A program made the position numbers and the translations under genes. The notes under the pieces are model-generated. The model was not told the DNA's origin and did no database searches. It saw only the letters and a program-made list of their open reading frames with translations. A stretch of 64,000 nucleotides of DNA from NCBI GenBank assembly GCA_003013855.2, contig ML058408.1, forward strand, positions 6,487,356-6,551,355, given 5' to 3'. The DNA is from Liriodendron chinense. Taxonomy: Eukaryota; Streptophyta; Magnoliopsida; Magnoliales; Magnoliaceae. Below, one piece after another: positions 33,410-45,043 of the stretch. Position 1 is the stretch's first letter, and the number at the start of each line of letters is the position of its first letter.

Positions 33410-34903
33410 CTACAAGTCACCAACATAGTCATCATCGTCCCTCCTCGCGTCCCGCTCCCGACGATAAAGATCCATCAAAGGAGCAGTCACCGAACCTCCA
33501 GCATACCAGCGACGGCCACCTGGAACATAAAGCGAAGGAAGCAGAGGCCCCTGGCCGAACAGCAGATACCACTCATCATAATCACGATCCGGGATTGTGA
33601 AATGAAATCCGGGCTGGCCCACAAGAGCCTCAACTCTCTCATCAACCAGCATCCGAGCAGCTGGAGGAGGTGCAGAACAAGGGACCCGAGCCACCCCAGT
33701 GACTTGCCGAAGCAACCTCTCCCCCAGGTACCAATGAAAAGATTCAACGTCCGAAAGCATGATACGGAGACATGAAGCATCATATGCCTCCACGCGCTGG
33801 GGGTGTAATAGAGAGGGAAACTGGCATACGGCATCCGAGCAAGCTGCAGTAAATAAAGTCAACACGATCAGTTACAGTACAACATGAGGGCAAAGACAAG
33901 CAAGATACTTACGTCCTCAACAGTCAACCCATCTATGTCAGCAGGCCAATTGTCCCTGGGAACTCGGGAGTTCCGCTGACGGTTTTGTTGGTGCCAGTAC
34001 ATGTGGTGATACTGAGAGGGCTCAACATCAGCCCTCATCCTCGGCGCGAGATGGGAAAAATGGTCATAAAAGCAAGTTTGGACAAAAGCACATCTAATGA
34101 TCAGAGAGGGAAAGAAGGCGAAAGCCCTTCAAGGAAGGGGAAAGAAGAAATACCTCAACAACAGGCCAGAAACCTGTGAAGGACCGACTATGCCGACAGG
34201 TCTTGTCCAGACCCTGAAAGATACGGGTCAAGATAGCCCCATTCCAGTTATAGGGGTGATGAAGATCCTCGACTAAACGAAGAAATTTGGGATCAACTCT
34301 CTCATTCGCATGGCAGAAAAGAAAGGATCCGAAAGCATAGGTGATCATGGCCCGCGCTTTGTGGAGGGCCTCTCGCTCAGTGGTGGGGATGACGGAGGCA
34401 AAACTGTTGTAGAACCATCGCATCTTCACTTGATGGCCTTGGAATTCGCCCTCGGGTGGGACGTCACCGACAAGCCGTAACCAGTCGGTGGAAGTGAGAG
34501 GAGCTAGAGAGCTGACTTGAGGAACAATTGTCCCATGAAACGGGAAGCCTATCTGCATGTAAATGTCCAAAGGGGTTATTCCCCATTCTCCACAAGGGAG
34601 CTGAAAGGTGTGGGTCTCATCCCGCCACCTCTCGCAAAGGGCCGCGAGCATCATGCGGTTAGCATCGTTATTGTGGAAACGTAAGGTGAGGAGGCCAGCA
34701 AAAGGAGTACCATCTAGTACTCGTTCAAGCAAGGGCTGTGGATCCTTCATCCAGTCGTCCCAGCGATCCCTGGTACCTCGACCCTTGATAGCAGGAAGAG
34801 GTTGATGCTCCATAGCTAAGGAACACATGTGGTCCCCTCGGCGGACGATGAAGGCAGGGTCATCTTCATCAATCACTCGGTGACCTCTGGTACCCTCCGC
34901 CAT
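33410..34903 (-). pseudogene. T1 antisense gene A: Plant Mobile Domain protein, spliced
   Basis: The first exon begins with ATG at 34903 and encodes WRDETHTFQLPCGEWGITPLDIYMQIGFPF, MRWFYNSF, YAFGSFLF, FLRLVEDLHHPYNWNGAILTRIFQ and FTGFWPVVE: a clear PMD core (aminotransferase-like). A donor GAG/GTATTT falls near 34151. A middle exon (about 34050-33912; HFSHLAPRMRADVEPSQYHHMYW) ends at a strong donor GAC/GTAAGT. The last exon starts after TTTACTGCAG near 33848 and ends with TAG at 33410 (FHWYLGERLLRQVTG). The phase of the first junction does not close cleanly, so that splice site is uncertain or damaged. An acceptor-like TTGTAG lies six bases before the ATG, suggesting a leader intron. Confidence 0.72.
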
Positions 34904-37010
34904 TGAATCCTACAAGCTTGGCAAGGTAAGTCCCTATCCCTTTACCCGTTAAAATCCAAACTATCATCCAAGAAACCCATGGGATTGGACTCACATTCAA
35001 ATGCAAAATCTAAAGTCCAACTCCATGTGTCACTTAGGATATGTGTTGGGCCCATTGGAAAAAGTAAGGCCCACCTTAAAGAAGGTGGCATGGCATGCCT
35101 TGGGCAAGAAAAGTCTATCATCCAAGGACACATTTTGGACAACAAATGCACTCAAGTGCCATGAGATCAACAAAGGATCTTAATTCACATGAAGCCCCTC
35201 TTCAAAGTCCATGTGTGGCCTAAAGATTGATCCACTTTTATGCCAAGGCCATGATTCTCACTTAAGATGTTTCCATCTTTTTACATATCTACATGGACAA
35301 GGGGAGAATAGGAGGGAAGTGGGCTCCTAAGAGCAACCCAAATGCCTCATCTCAATGGATGGAAGGAAGCACATAGCCCACTTGAAAAGCATGAGGACCC
35401 ATTCATGGGTTAACCATGGGCAACCTTATGTGCCTCATCTTGAGGAAGGTATTGACCATGAGTACAACATGGCGGTCTACCCACAAACATATGGATCAAA
35501 GAGGCCAATGGTAAAAAAAAAAAAATTTTGCACATAGCCCACGTGAGGAACCAAGTTGAAAATGCCCATGAAAGGGTAAGTTTGGGCAACTTATGTGCAT
35601 CAATTTCTTTACTAAAAAGGAAGACCATTTGAGCACACAAGGGCATGGCTTGATGAGTCACCCAACCATCAAGAAAATGGATAAGAATGATACACATAGC
35701 CCACTTGAAGATCAAAATCCAAAATGTCCCTAAGCATGGGACAAAAATGGGCAACTTATGGGTATCATTCTTTCTCACAAATTGAAGAAAAAATCACTCA
35801 TACTTGAGAATGATGGTGGATGACCCACCAAACCCCCAAAGAAAAGATCAAGGAGCCGTAGTTGTATGGATAGCTCACTTGAGGATCATCCATTTGAGGT
35901 TGATAACATAAAAGAGGGAAACTCTTGAGAACCACATTCCTACCTCAAGGAAAAACCATTTGAACTTAGTAAGTTTGTGGGAACAACTCACTCATGGGAC
36001 TTGTAGATGGTCAAGTAACTCAAGTCCTCCATCCATCAAAGGAAAAAGCATGAAAGAAAAAGCCTACATGGGCAACGTGTAGTGGGGCACACATGGTTTA
36101 AAGAAGTGCCCAAGTTTTAATGAAGGCCCAAAAGCTCATCCACATGAAAAACTCCAAAAACCCACTACACCTTGTACAAGGATGTACATCATAATCAAGA
36201 GATAGTGGAGGACTTGAGCCACTTATCCATAAAGGCCCAACTAGGAAATCTAGCCCACTTGAGATCCAAATGAAGAATGGGCTAGTCATCTTGGTCCATA
36301 CACATGTGAAGAAAGATGGGGTCACCTAAAGTGAGCCCCATGAGCTCAAAACTTGAGATGGGCCCTACCATGCCCATGGGCCCAAGTCTTGGAAAAAAGA
36401 TGAAAAGAAAAGAGAATTCCAAGGGAAATGATAAGAGAAAGAAAGTAAGGAGCCCAAAATGAAGCGTTGGGCCCACCAAATACACCAAGGGCCATGACTT
36501 CACTTTGAGCCCATTTGATACATATGAAAAGAGGCCCAACTCCCATGAAAAAGATAGAGTATTTTGCCATGAACACTTGGTGACATGGCAAAATCACCCT
36601 TTACATACACATGAGGGGAGTGTGAAAAGAAGAAAGAAAAAAAAATGAAGTGGAGAGCTTGCAATGTCCCTCTCCATGCACCACCTTTGAAAAAGACTTG
36701 AGATCTAGAAAAAGGCCAAGAATGCTTGGGCCCACCTTCACACTTCTTGGAATAGCTACATGGAAAAAGAAAAGAGTCATGAAAAGAGACAATGAAGAAG
36801 GAAAAGGATAAGGAAAGAGAAAGGAAGTGGTCCATACCTTTGCCACTCACCAAAGAAGGACCACCTTGCTGTCCCAAAATGTCTCTAAGGGCCACCACTT
36901 GAAAAGAGCAAAGGACCACCAAAGAAGAGAGAGGAAACTTGAAGAAAGAGAGAATATGAGAGAGAGAGAAGAGAGAGATTGCACGTTTGAGGGGGCAAGG
37001 GTGCCCCATG
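34904..37010 (-). other. Probable leader and leader intron of antisense gene A
   Basis: This 2.1-kb stretch has no supported frame. On the minus strand it runs from a TATA-like site at 37011-37017 through a CT-rich leader to the acceptor-like TTGTAG before the ATG. The text is full of CCCAT/ATGGGC words and drifting short repeats. An exon-intron reading is inference only. Confidence 0.4.
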
Positions 37011-37101
37011 TTATATAGGAAAGGGGAGGGCACCCTTTTACCCAACCCACTGAAGAGACCAGGAGGCAGAGACCGTCCGGGCGGCCCATGGGAGGCCGTC
37101 C
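37011..37101 (-). promoter_or_regulatory. Candidate promoter of antisense gene A: GC palindrome plus TATA
   Basis: On the minus strand the palindrome (37079-37101, arms GGACGGCC and GGCCGCCC, one mismatch) lies about 60 bases before TATATAA (37011-37017), followed by a CT-rich leader. The T1 LTR has the same order: palindrome, 35 bases, TATA. Confidence 0.55.
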
Positions 37102-37440
37102 TAGCCCCTACTTACATGAAACGACCACCCTCCCTCTCTCCTTGGGATGAACTCCTCCTTGGGAAGGGTGGTTGCAAGTGAATCTTGTACCTCCATGTAA
37201 GAATGAAGTGATGGAAGAGAATGGTGAGAAAAAAGAAGAGATCTCACCAAAATCTCATCTTGTGAGAAATTGGTGGGAAATTGGCTTGATGATGTGGAAA
37301 AGTTCCATGGAATTTTCAAGAAAAAGAAAGGAAAATTTGACTTGGTCAAACAATGATCTCAACCATCCAAGGATATGACCTGATGATCCGAACCATTCCA
37401 AGAAGAATTCCCATAATCTCCAACTTGGATTGCTGCTCTC
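37102..37440. other. No feature supported
   Basis: Short A- and G-rich words only. I see neither a frame nor a repeat that I can define. Confidence 0.3.
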
Positions 37441-38540
37441 ATGTACATATTTTTGGTCCGAAGACCTTAAACTACGTCGGGATCAAGATCCCGAGGGATT
37501 GTCAATAAAACCGGCATCGGTCTTCTTCAAGATTTGGTGGCTCCGGACATTTTCTAAAAAATAAAAAAATATATATTTATGCATTTCCAGCACTTGCATG
37601 TACATATTTTTGGTCCGAAGACCTTAAACTACGTCAGGATCAAGATCCCGAGGGACTTTCAATAAAAACCGGCATCGGTCTTGATTGCTCGAGCCAAGAT
37701 CCGACAACACCGGACATTTTTCAAAAAATCACAAAAATATATATATGCATTACCAGCACTCTCTTATACAGTTTTGGGTCCGAAGACCTTAAACTACGTC
37801 GGGATCAACATCCCGAGGGATTTTAATAAAAACCAGCATCGATCCCAGTCTTTAAGACCAACATCGGATGATCTGGATCATTTCGAAAAATAAAAAAATA
37901 TATCACCAGCCCCTCTTTTAAAGTTTTTTGGTCCGAAGACCTTAAACTACGTCGGGATCGACATCCCGAGAGATTTTCAATAAAAGCCGGTATCGGTCTT
38001 GATCGCTCGAATCAAGATCCTACGACACCGAGTACTTTAAAAAAAATATATATGTTTGCCCCTTTTGTACAGTTTCAGGGTCCGAAGACCTTAAACTACG
38101 TCGGGATCGATATCCCGAGAGATTTTCAATAAAAACCAGTGTTGATCTTGACCGCTCAAATTGAGACTTAACAGCCTGGAACATTTTTTCGAAAAAACAC
38201 AAAAAGAATGTATTTTCAGCATGTACATATTTGCGGTCCGAAGACCTTAAACTACACTGGGATTAGTTTCTCGGGGGACCTTTCTCGCTTCTAACAAAAA
38301 CCGGCATCGATCCCAGCTATTCGAGCCAGGATCTGATGACCCGGATCATTTCCAAAATACCAAAAAAAAATTTCTAAGCTTTCCATAAAAACCAGTGTCA
38401 ATCTCGATTACTCGAGTCGAAGTCTGGAACTTTTTCAAAACAAAAAAAATATATACAATATAAAACAAAAAAGTTTTCACCACCAGTTTCAACCCACCAA
38501 TTTATCCCCAGCGGTCCGAAACTACACTGGGATTAACTTC
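37441..38540 (+). repeat. Six to seven tandem repeats of about 150-165 bp with paired hairpins
   Basis: The word GGTCCGAAGACC starts at 37455, 37612, 37777, 37930, 38079 and 38235, with a degenerate copy at 38513; spacing is 149-165 bases for the first six. Each unit continues CTTAAACTACGTCGGGATC, then a CGGGAT-NNNN-ATCCCG hairpin, then AATAAAA and a CGGCATCGGTC part. GGTC-CGAA-GACC is itself a hairpin. Late units drift (ACTGGGATTA). Tat and Ogre relatives often carry such arrays before the 3' LTR. Confidence 0.88.
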
Positions 38541-39060
38541 TCGGGGGCTTTCTTTCCTAACCTGTTCCGGACATGGCTGACACTTGATCGTACGGGTGTC
38601 TGGAATCTTTTAAACAGGTAAGGGCTGAGGCGGGCAGAACTCCGCAATCCTGTTCGTGTTGAACGCACCGTGATAGACAACCTTGATTTGGAAGTCGCTG
38701 TTGAATCTAACGGATGTTCCCTGTTCCTAAAACTCATGAAGAGGATTAAGGCTGTTGGGAGGTGGAGCGCACTCTCATAGAATTGTGAGCAACGTAAGGC
38801 CCCAAACTGGATTGACTAAGGAAAATGTGAGGATGTGGCTCATTTTGTGGCCGAAGGAGTCCGTCGGACGATACGTGGTCTATGTGCATTGCACATGAGG
38901 AACAGGCAACTTTGTGGGTGTGTTGACTGAAAACCCTCAAGATCCCTTCATCCAAAGATGTAAAACTACGGCACTTAACTGTGTGAGACTCGTCTTGCTC
39001 GCTAACGTAAAATGGATCGGGTGCCTTACCAGCAGTAGAAGCTGGAAGTGGATGAAAATT
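38541..39060. other. Post-pol spacer of T1
   Basis: No frame longer than about 110 codons and no known domain. I see nothing further here. Confidence 0.3.
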
Positions 39061-39250
39061 CCATACTTTTCCCTGCATTTCAGAAAAATCACAAAATACA
39101 AAAACATTGCAAAATCACCTCTTCAAAAATCACAAAAATATTTCCCTTGCTTTCAATCAAAATATTGTCAAAAATCACAAAAAATGATTTCCTTGCTTTC
39201 AAGAAAATTTTAAAAAAATCACAAAAATATTTCCTGTGTTTTCAATAACC
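39061..39250 (+). repeat. Degenerate A-rich tandem repeat
   Basis: Units of about 60 bases around AAAAATCACAAAAATATTTCC and TTGCTTTCAA recur three to four times. Related AAAATCACAAAAAT words occur again near 39300 and within the 150-165 bp array. Confidence 0.6.
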
Positions 39251-40154
39251 GATCTCTATCCTAACCACTCAGTTGAAGACTCGGACCACATATTTACAAA
39301 AAATCACAAAAATTAGCATCCCCAGCACTACAATTCAGGAGTCTTGAACTCCGCTCACTTTACAGTATGGGATGACGGATCCAATCGCCCGCAAATTGGA
39401 ATCTTGACCAAAACGGGCAACCAAACACCATCTCAATCACATGTATGCCCAGAAGAACATCTTGAAGTTGAATGATATCCTCGTACATTCTCATTAGCAA
39501 AGAAACAACATCTTGGGACGATGGACCTGATCGACCACGGGTCGGGATCTTGACCAACCCGCAACCAAACATCCGCATTAAAAAGAAAATCCCCAGGGAG
39601 CACAACCCTGCAAGCAATAAGCTCCAAATTCTCTACATCTCCAGCAAAAGCAAAATCATCAAACTGAAAGAGAAGGGGCCAAGCCATGCATTCATCATGC
39701 ATTTCCATGCATCAGCATCCATCGCATCAATCATCACGTTTACCTGCTTTCAAAATAAAAGTCAGTTAGCAAAAGGCCCCACAGGCATCCCTGGTGGAGG
39801 CACGTGCAAACCAGATTTCCATTTCAAAAAGATAAAAAAAAATATTTCTATGTGCAAATAAAAACCCCACGGAGTATCACTCCCCAGAGTGGGTGCCTTT
39901 TCAAAAATCCAAAAATATTTTCCAGTAGAGCGTTCTGCCTCCAAAACACCAGGAGATCTTCCATATCTCTGGGTAGGAGCCGACGCAAAAATCAAATAAG
40001 ATCCGATGTCTCGCGGTTTCCCAGGAGACCATCGGATCCAATGCACTCAAAGTACGATCGAACTGAACTCCAGTGTCAGTGCGGTCGTGCCACATGCCAA
40101 GATACAAAAGATGAAAGCCAAAAGGCTCGGTCACAGAAACCATTTGAACAGGTG
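39251..40154 (-). other. Post-pol spacer, possible decayed antisense coding DNA
   Basis: Minus-strand frames of 85-94 codons (39433-39708, 39762-40046, 39901-40176) overlap in different frames, with W- and F-rich protein text. This may be a third decayed antisense gene, but I recognise no domain. Confidence 0.25.
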
Positions 40155-41060
40155 GAAATGATGAATTGTAACCCAAGTATCAAAATCAGCAGATTGGGTG
40201 GAAAGAGTTCACCCGCACATACCTAGGCGTGGATGCCTGAAGCACCTTGACTGAGTCCAAGTCGGCGTAGTAGAATCCCATAAGACTATCTGACGCAGGG
40301 CGTCTAACCACTTTGACAGTCAAGTGAAACAAGTACTCCTGGAGTGATCTGGGAAAACATCAAACATCACACAATCAGTCTCAGGGTCAGCAACCTCGTA
40401 AGACTACGGACGCAGAGGCTCTGCTGTACCTTTCCGATGTTAGTACCGATCGAGAATGGAAGGGTTGCGATTGGGTACCCAGGTTGCAGCAAACTGCAGG
40501 GACAATCGCAACGTTTTCTCCAAACTCTCACGGTATGTGCGAGTATCAATTTCCATACAATCAATTGACTCAGATACAAAGGACAACAAAGACTCCAGAC
40601 CACAATCAAGGAAAGAATGAATTGCAAACCAAGCATCGAAACCAGCAGATCGGGTGGAAAAAGCCCACCCGCACATACCTAGGCGTGGATGCTGAAGTAT
40701 CTTGACTGAGTCCAAGTCGGCGTAGTAGAATCCCGTAAGACTATCTGACGCAGGGCGTCTAACCACTTTGACAGTCAAGCGAAACAAGTACTCCTGGAGT
40801 GATCTGGGAAAACATCAAACATCACACAATCAGTCTTAGGGTCAGCATCCTCGTAAGACTGTCGACGCAGAGGCTCTGCTGTACCTTTCCGATGTTAGTA
40901 CCGATCGGGAATGGAAGGGTTGCGATTGGGTACCCAGGTTGCAGCGCATGCAGGGACAATCGCAACGTTTTCTCCAAACTCCCGCGGTATGCGCGAGTAA
41001 TCGGTTCCAAACGATCAACTGACACAGATGCAAAAGCAAGCAAAGATTTCAGAACATGAT
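40155..41060. repeat. Tandem duplication of about 456 bp before the T1 PPT
   Basis: The segment starting near 40155 (GATGAATTGTAACCCAAG) is repeated near 40612, with shared words CGCACATACCTAGGCGTGGATG (40212 and 40669) and AAGGGTTGCGATTGGGTACC. On the minus strand one copy holds a 115-codon frame (40787-40440; FYYADLDSVKILQHPRLGMC) and the other a related broken one. Both could be remnants of an antisense coding sequence. Confidence 0.7.
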
Positions 41061-41128
41061 CTATGAATGACCTGGTCAGAAGTGGGGTGTCCACTCACTT
41101 TGGCATTCGGTTGCATGCAACCTCTGCC

Positions 41129-41141
41129 AAAGAGGGGCATC
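41129..41141 (+). promoter_or_regulatory. T1 polypurine tract
   Basis: AAAGAGGGGCATC directly precedes the 3' LTR start TGTAGACACC. Element C has the matching form GGAGGGGCACT before its 3' LTR. Confidence 0.88.
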
Positions 41142-41932
41142 TGTAGACACCCCACCTTCGGCTACGCTGTTGGTAGAGATAGCTGGATGAATGGAGGACC
41201 ATACCCCCAAATCCCAAGTCCAAACTCAGCCAAACTCACCCTTGTAAGCCCCATTCCATAGCCCAGTTCAAGCCTGAACCCAGTCAACCCAGTCCTAAAC
41301 ACCACCCTGAAAAACCCCCCATAAAAAAGGCCAGTCAAAAAATCCTAAAAAAGTCAAACTCACTGAGTCAACCCGCTGAGTCAACCCACTGAGTTAACCC
41401 GCTGAGTCAACCCGTCGAGTCAAAACACCGAGTCAACCCGTCGAGTCAAACCACCGAGTCGACCCGCTAAGTCAACTCACTGAGTCGACCAGCGAGTCCA
41501 ACGGCAGCCCCGAGGGAGCGACCGTACTCGCTGGAAACCGAGGAGCGGCCGTATGGGCAGCCCATAGCAGGCTGCCCGGATAAAATTACGCAAACTGCCA
41601 CTCCTCGCTGCTATAAATACCCCCCTCCCCTTCTCATTTCAACATCCCTTCAAGTCCGTTTCAGCCTGAGAGCTCTGAGTCCTCATCCACCCCTTAGCCC
41701 ATTTTTCCACCAAGGAGAGCCCGAGTGAGGAGAGTCTAGCCCTGGTCCAGCCCAGCCTGACCACTGGTCCAAGCCTCCCAAGCCATCCAAATCTTGATCC
41801 AGCCACTCGAAGCCAATCCTTGCAACACCTCCGTCCACCCAGCTACTCTTTTCCAGCATCATCTCATTTGCATCTAGCATAAGTGCAACATTTACTTTTC
41901 TTCCAACCCCCCTGCTTCACTACAAACACTTT
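41142..41932 (+). repeat. T1 3' LTR, left part
   Basis: It copies 10168-10974, including the 13-bp array (41361-41495), the palindrome (41555-41577) and TATA (41612-41619). A solo LTR of the element A family interrupts it after CTACAAACACTTT. Confidence 0.93.
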
Positions 41933-42659
41933 TGAGGAAACTAGATGCTTAGTCGTAGTCGAATATTTCTCTTCATATGAGTGACTTGGATCATCTTTAT
42001 CATGGACCAATAGTGTGATTTGAGTGCCCCACCTTGATAAGCATCTTTCTTATGCGCGAAGTTATCCCGTTCTAGAAATTAACGAGTTACCAACTCTTCT
42101 CAAATCTGAACCTTTCAATTTACCCACTTCTCACCATCAATCGTTTCTCAAATTTGGACCACTTATTATACTCATATGACTACGAGTTTACACAAAGTTT
42201 GGACCCCGATCTATAATCCTACACCATTGAACCACAAAGCCAGCACCTTCCTTTTCCGCCAAAAATTGAAATTTCAGATCTAGGCATTTCTCACCATCAA
42301 TCAACTACTAAATTTTGTACAATTGTTTGCCTATCATGACTACATATTTTCTCAAAATTTGGGCCCTGATCATCAAGCGTAGACCGTTAATTAAGATCAA
42401 GCCCATTTTAACACCCGTCAGGCCATTTTCAAGGATCGGCCAATCTAGAATGTGGATCATCAAGAAATTTACGTATTCTGACTCTACTCTTTGAGCTTGA
42501 TAAGATGAATGGATTGGAATTGATCAAAGATCATCCGAATATTGAGATTTGAGAAACCCACCTCAAGAAGTTGTTACACAAGACCTCGCGTGCACATCCC
42601 TCTCCATATTTCTACTATGCACCTCCAAATCCTTCTCGTAACCCTAGCCTCCATGCCCT

Positions 42660-42698
<39 letters not shown>

Positions 42699-44307
42699 AG
42701 TTCTTTCTCATATCTTTCCAGCGGCTAGGATCTTCTACAACCCTCTTCTTCTAAGTCCATTCTAAGGTGAGGATTTTCCTTCAAGCCTTTCATTAATAAT
42801 ACCACGATTATAATAAGTTTCTTTTGTGGCATGTGAAGTTATTTTGTTTTGAATTACTTATCCATATAACATGAAGTTTGATGTGAGATTTATAATGAAT
42901 ATCATTGTATGGTGATGTGATTCCTTGTTTAGATTTTTAACTAAGAAGCATATGTGTATTTGTGTTATTTTTTTGAAATCTATGCCCTTATTTTCTTAGT
43001 CCATGTATTACAAGTAAGATTGATTTTCATATTGTGATATGAAATATGTGTATAAGATCATCATATGGGCATCCCATTATTGTATACTCTTTGTCCCTAA
43101 GTTGATAAAATTATTCGATGTAGAGAGATGGAACCCGCGAGAGGTGTCCATGATGAAAGAATATATCTTGACTTAACTGAGAGAATGAAGTGATTGTTTG
43201 TCAATGGATCCTTACATGTAAATGATGCTTGATTGGATCCATTTATATTACACGAGTATTTTAATGAATTTGATCATGATGTACAACATTGGCTTTTTGG
43301 GACATGATGAAATCATAAAACGGGACAATGAGTGGACACTAATGGTATACAAATTCTCATGAGCCGGGGTTGGTGCTATGGACACTAATCTCGTGCTGTC
43401 GGCCTATGCTGGGTTGCTTGCGACTCCCCATAGTGACCATTGAGTTTTATTTAAATTGGTTGTATGCGAAAACACTTAAATAAAGGTGAAACTAAAGTCA
43501 TGCATTCACTTGGCTCCATGTGGGTGTACGGAGTTGAGAATAGGCTAGAGCGTCCTACTTCTCCCGTACACTGTCACATGTAGATTGGGCTATGAGCGTC
43601 CCATTTCTCACATGGTCGGGCAAAACTATGGGCTTGTGCGTCCCAGGAACCTCTGGCGACTAGTGGCTAGCGTGAAGTCGTAACAGGGAGTCTCCCACTT
43701 CATGTATTGTGATTCTAGCCAGGGTGCCTTAGCCAGAGCATGCATTCCATGCATCGCATTAACAAAGATTTTTAGTTGGTTGTTTTGATTTGATTAAATG
43801 ATAATATACTGCTTGCGTTTACTCTGTACCGTTATTATTATTCTTGATTGTCTTTGAGGAATATTCCCCACTATGATAGCGTTTAACGCTATCCCAAACA
43901 CAATTTAGATGATGCAGGTGAAGATCCAGGTAATGAACCCGATTTTTAAGGAAAAGAGTTCGATGGTTCGTACAATCACACGGCGGATGACGATGTTAGA
44001 GAAACTTAATTGATGTTATCATTTATTAAATATTTCTTTTGAGTAGTCGATACATTCATGGAATTGTAATAAGTCTTCAAGAGAAGACATGGTTTTGTAT
44101 TTTAATTAATTAGTATGGATATTGGTTGGTTCCCTTATTTAAACATTGATGACAACGTAGTAAGTTTGATAGAATAAGATGATAATTGTTTCCGCCATTG
44201 TGCTTGAATGCTATATTTTATTATTTGATAAATTAATTATTCCATAAATTACTTGGGAATTCGGCCGTCGTGTTATATACGAGAGTCGAAAATCTCGGGT
44301 CGTTACA
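41933..44307 (+). mobile_element. Solo LTR of the element A family, 5' truncated, inside the T1 3' LTR
   Basis: The sequence is the reverse complement relative of 3257-5638: words such as AGTCGTAGTCGAATATTTCTC, GCGCGAAGTTATCC and the end TCTCGGGTCGTTACA match. It is more diverged than the two element A LTRs are from one another. The first 421 bases of the full LTR are missing, yet the left end is TG and CTTT is present on both sides (41929-41932, 44308-44311), resembling a target duplication. A (GA)n tract lies at 42661-42696. Confidence 0.85.
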
Positions 44308-45038
44308 CTTTGATTATTCAAACACACCACATGCATATCGCATAAAGCACCTGTCAGTTCGAGCGTATGCTCTGGGCTTGCCCGTTGTTGGAACCTGCCC
44401 ATCAGAAACTCTTACTGTTCAGACCTGCATTCATGCTTCACCCTAAAGCACCTTGATTATTCAAACACACTGCATACGTCTTACATTAAGCACCTGTTAG
44501 TTCGAGCGTACGCTCTGGGCTTGCCCGTTGTTGGAACTTGCCCATCAGAAACTCTTACTGTTCAGACCCGCATTCATGCATCATGTCATCCATGAGAATA
44601 TACGAGGATTAAACTAGACTTTCAAGTATTCGATCGATTCTGTGAAGTAGAGATCGTACTTCGGTACGGGCAGTGTGTGGGGTGCTTAACCTCTTCCCAC
44701 CCTGTAACCGTGATCCCTTACCTTGAATCTCTGGCCGCAGATCAACAGGAGTCATTTTATAGGAAGGAATCTTCGGATTCCCTTCTCTAACGTTTCTACA
44801 GGGTCTAGTCGACTGTAGATTCGAAGTAACTGGCTAGTGGCGACTCTGGTCTTATATAAACTCATTTAAACATATCCAGCTTAACACGACAACCAAACGA
44901 AGCCCTCGAGAACGAGGCAAGCCAGTGGCACAAACGGCGATTTCGCACTCACGCATCCTCATCTCCTTCTTTTCCGAAAGGAAAGGGAAAGGGAGAACGA
45001 CGTCGTGTGGGAGCGCGGAAAATCTGCGAGGGTCCACA
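44308..45038 (+). repeat. T1 3' LTR, right part
   Basis: It resumes at CTTTGATTATTCAAACACACC and copies 10975-11706 to the end GGTCCACA, followed by the target duplication GTCTC at 45039-45043. Confidence 0.93.
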
Positions 45039-45043
45039 GTCTC
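45039..45043. repeat. Target-site duplication of T1, right copy (GTCTC)
   Basis: This matches 10163-10167. Confidence 0.95.

Larger units (their letters stand above)
10168..45038 (+). mobile_element. T1: giant Tat-lineage Ty3/gypsy retrotransposon, with two nested insertions
   Basis: The two LTRs (10168-11706, and 41142-45038 including an insertion) are direct copies and are flanked by GTCTC. Order inside: PBS, gag-protease, RT, RNase H, a second archaeal-type RNase H, integrase, then a 12.3-kb post-pol region, PPT and LTR. The double RNase H, the long post-pol region and the antisense genes are hallmarks of the Tat lineage (Ogre, Retand and Grande are relatives). Removing the Athila insertion (16614-25053 plus one GGTCC) and the solo LTR leaves about 24 kb. 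Coding frames carry a few stops, so the copy is no longer autonomous. Confidence 0.93.

Noticed and set aside
37441..38540. Possible CRISPR array
   Set aside because: Spacing is regular, but units are 150-165 bases with conserved text throughout, not short repeats with unique spacers, and this is plant nuclear DNA.
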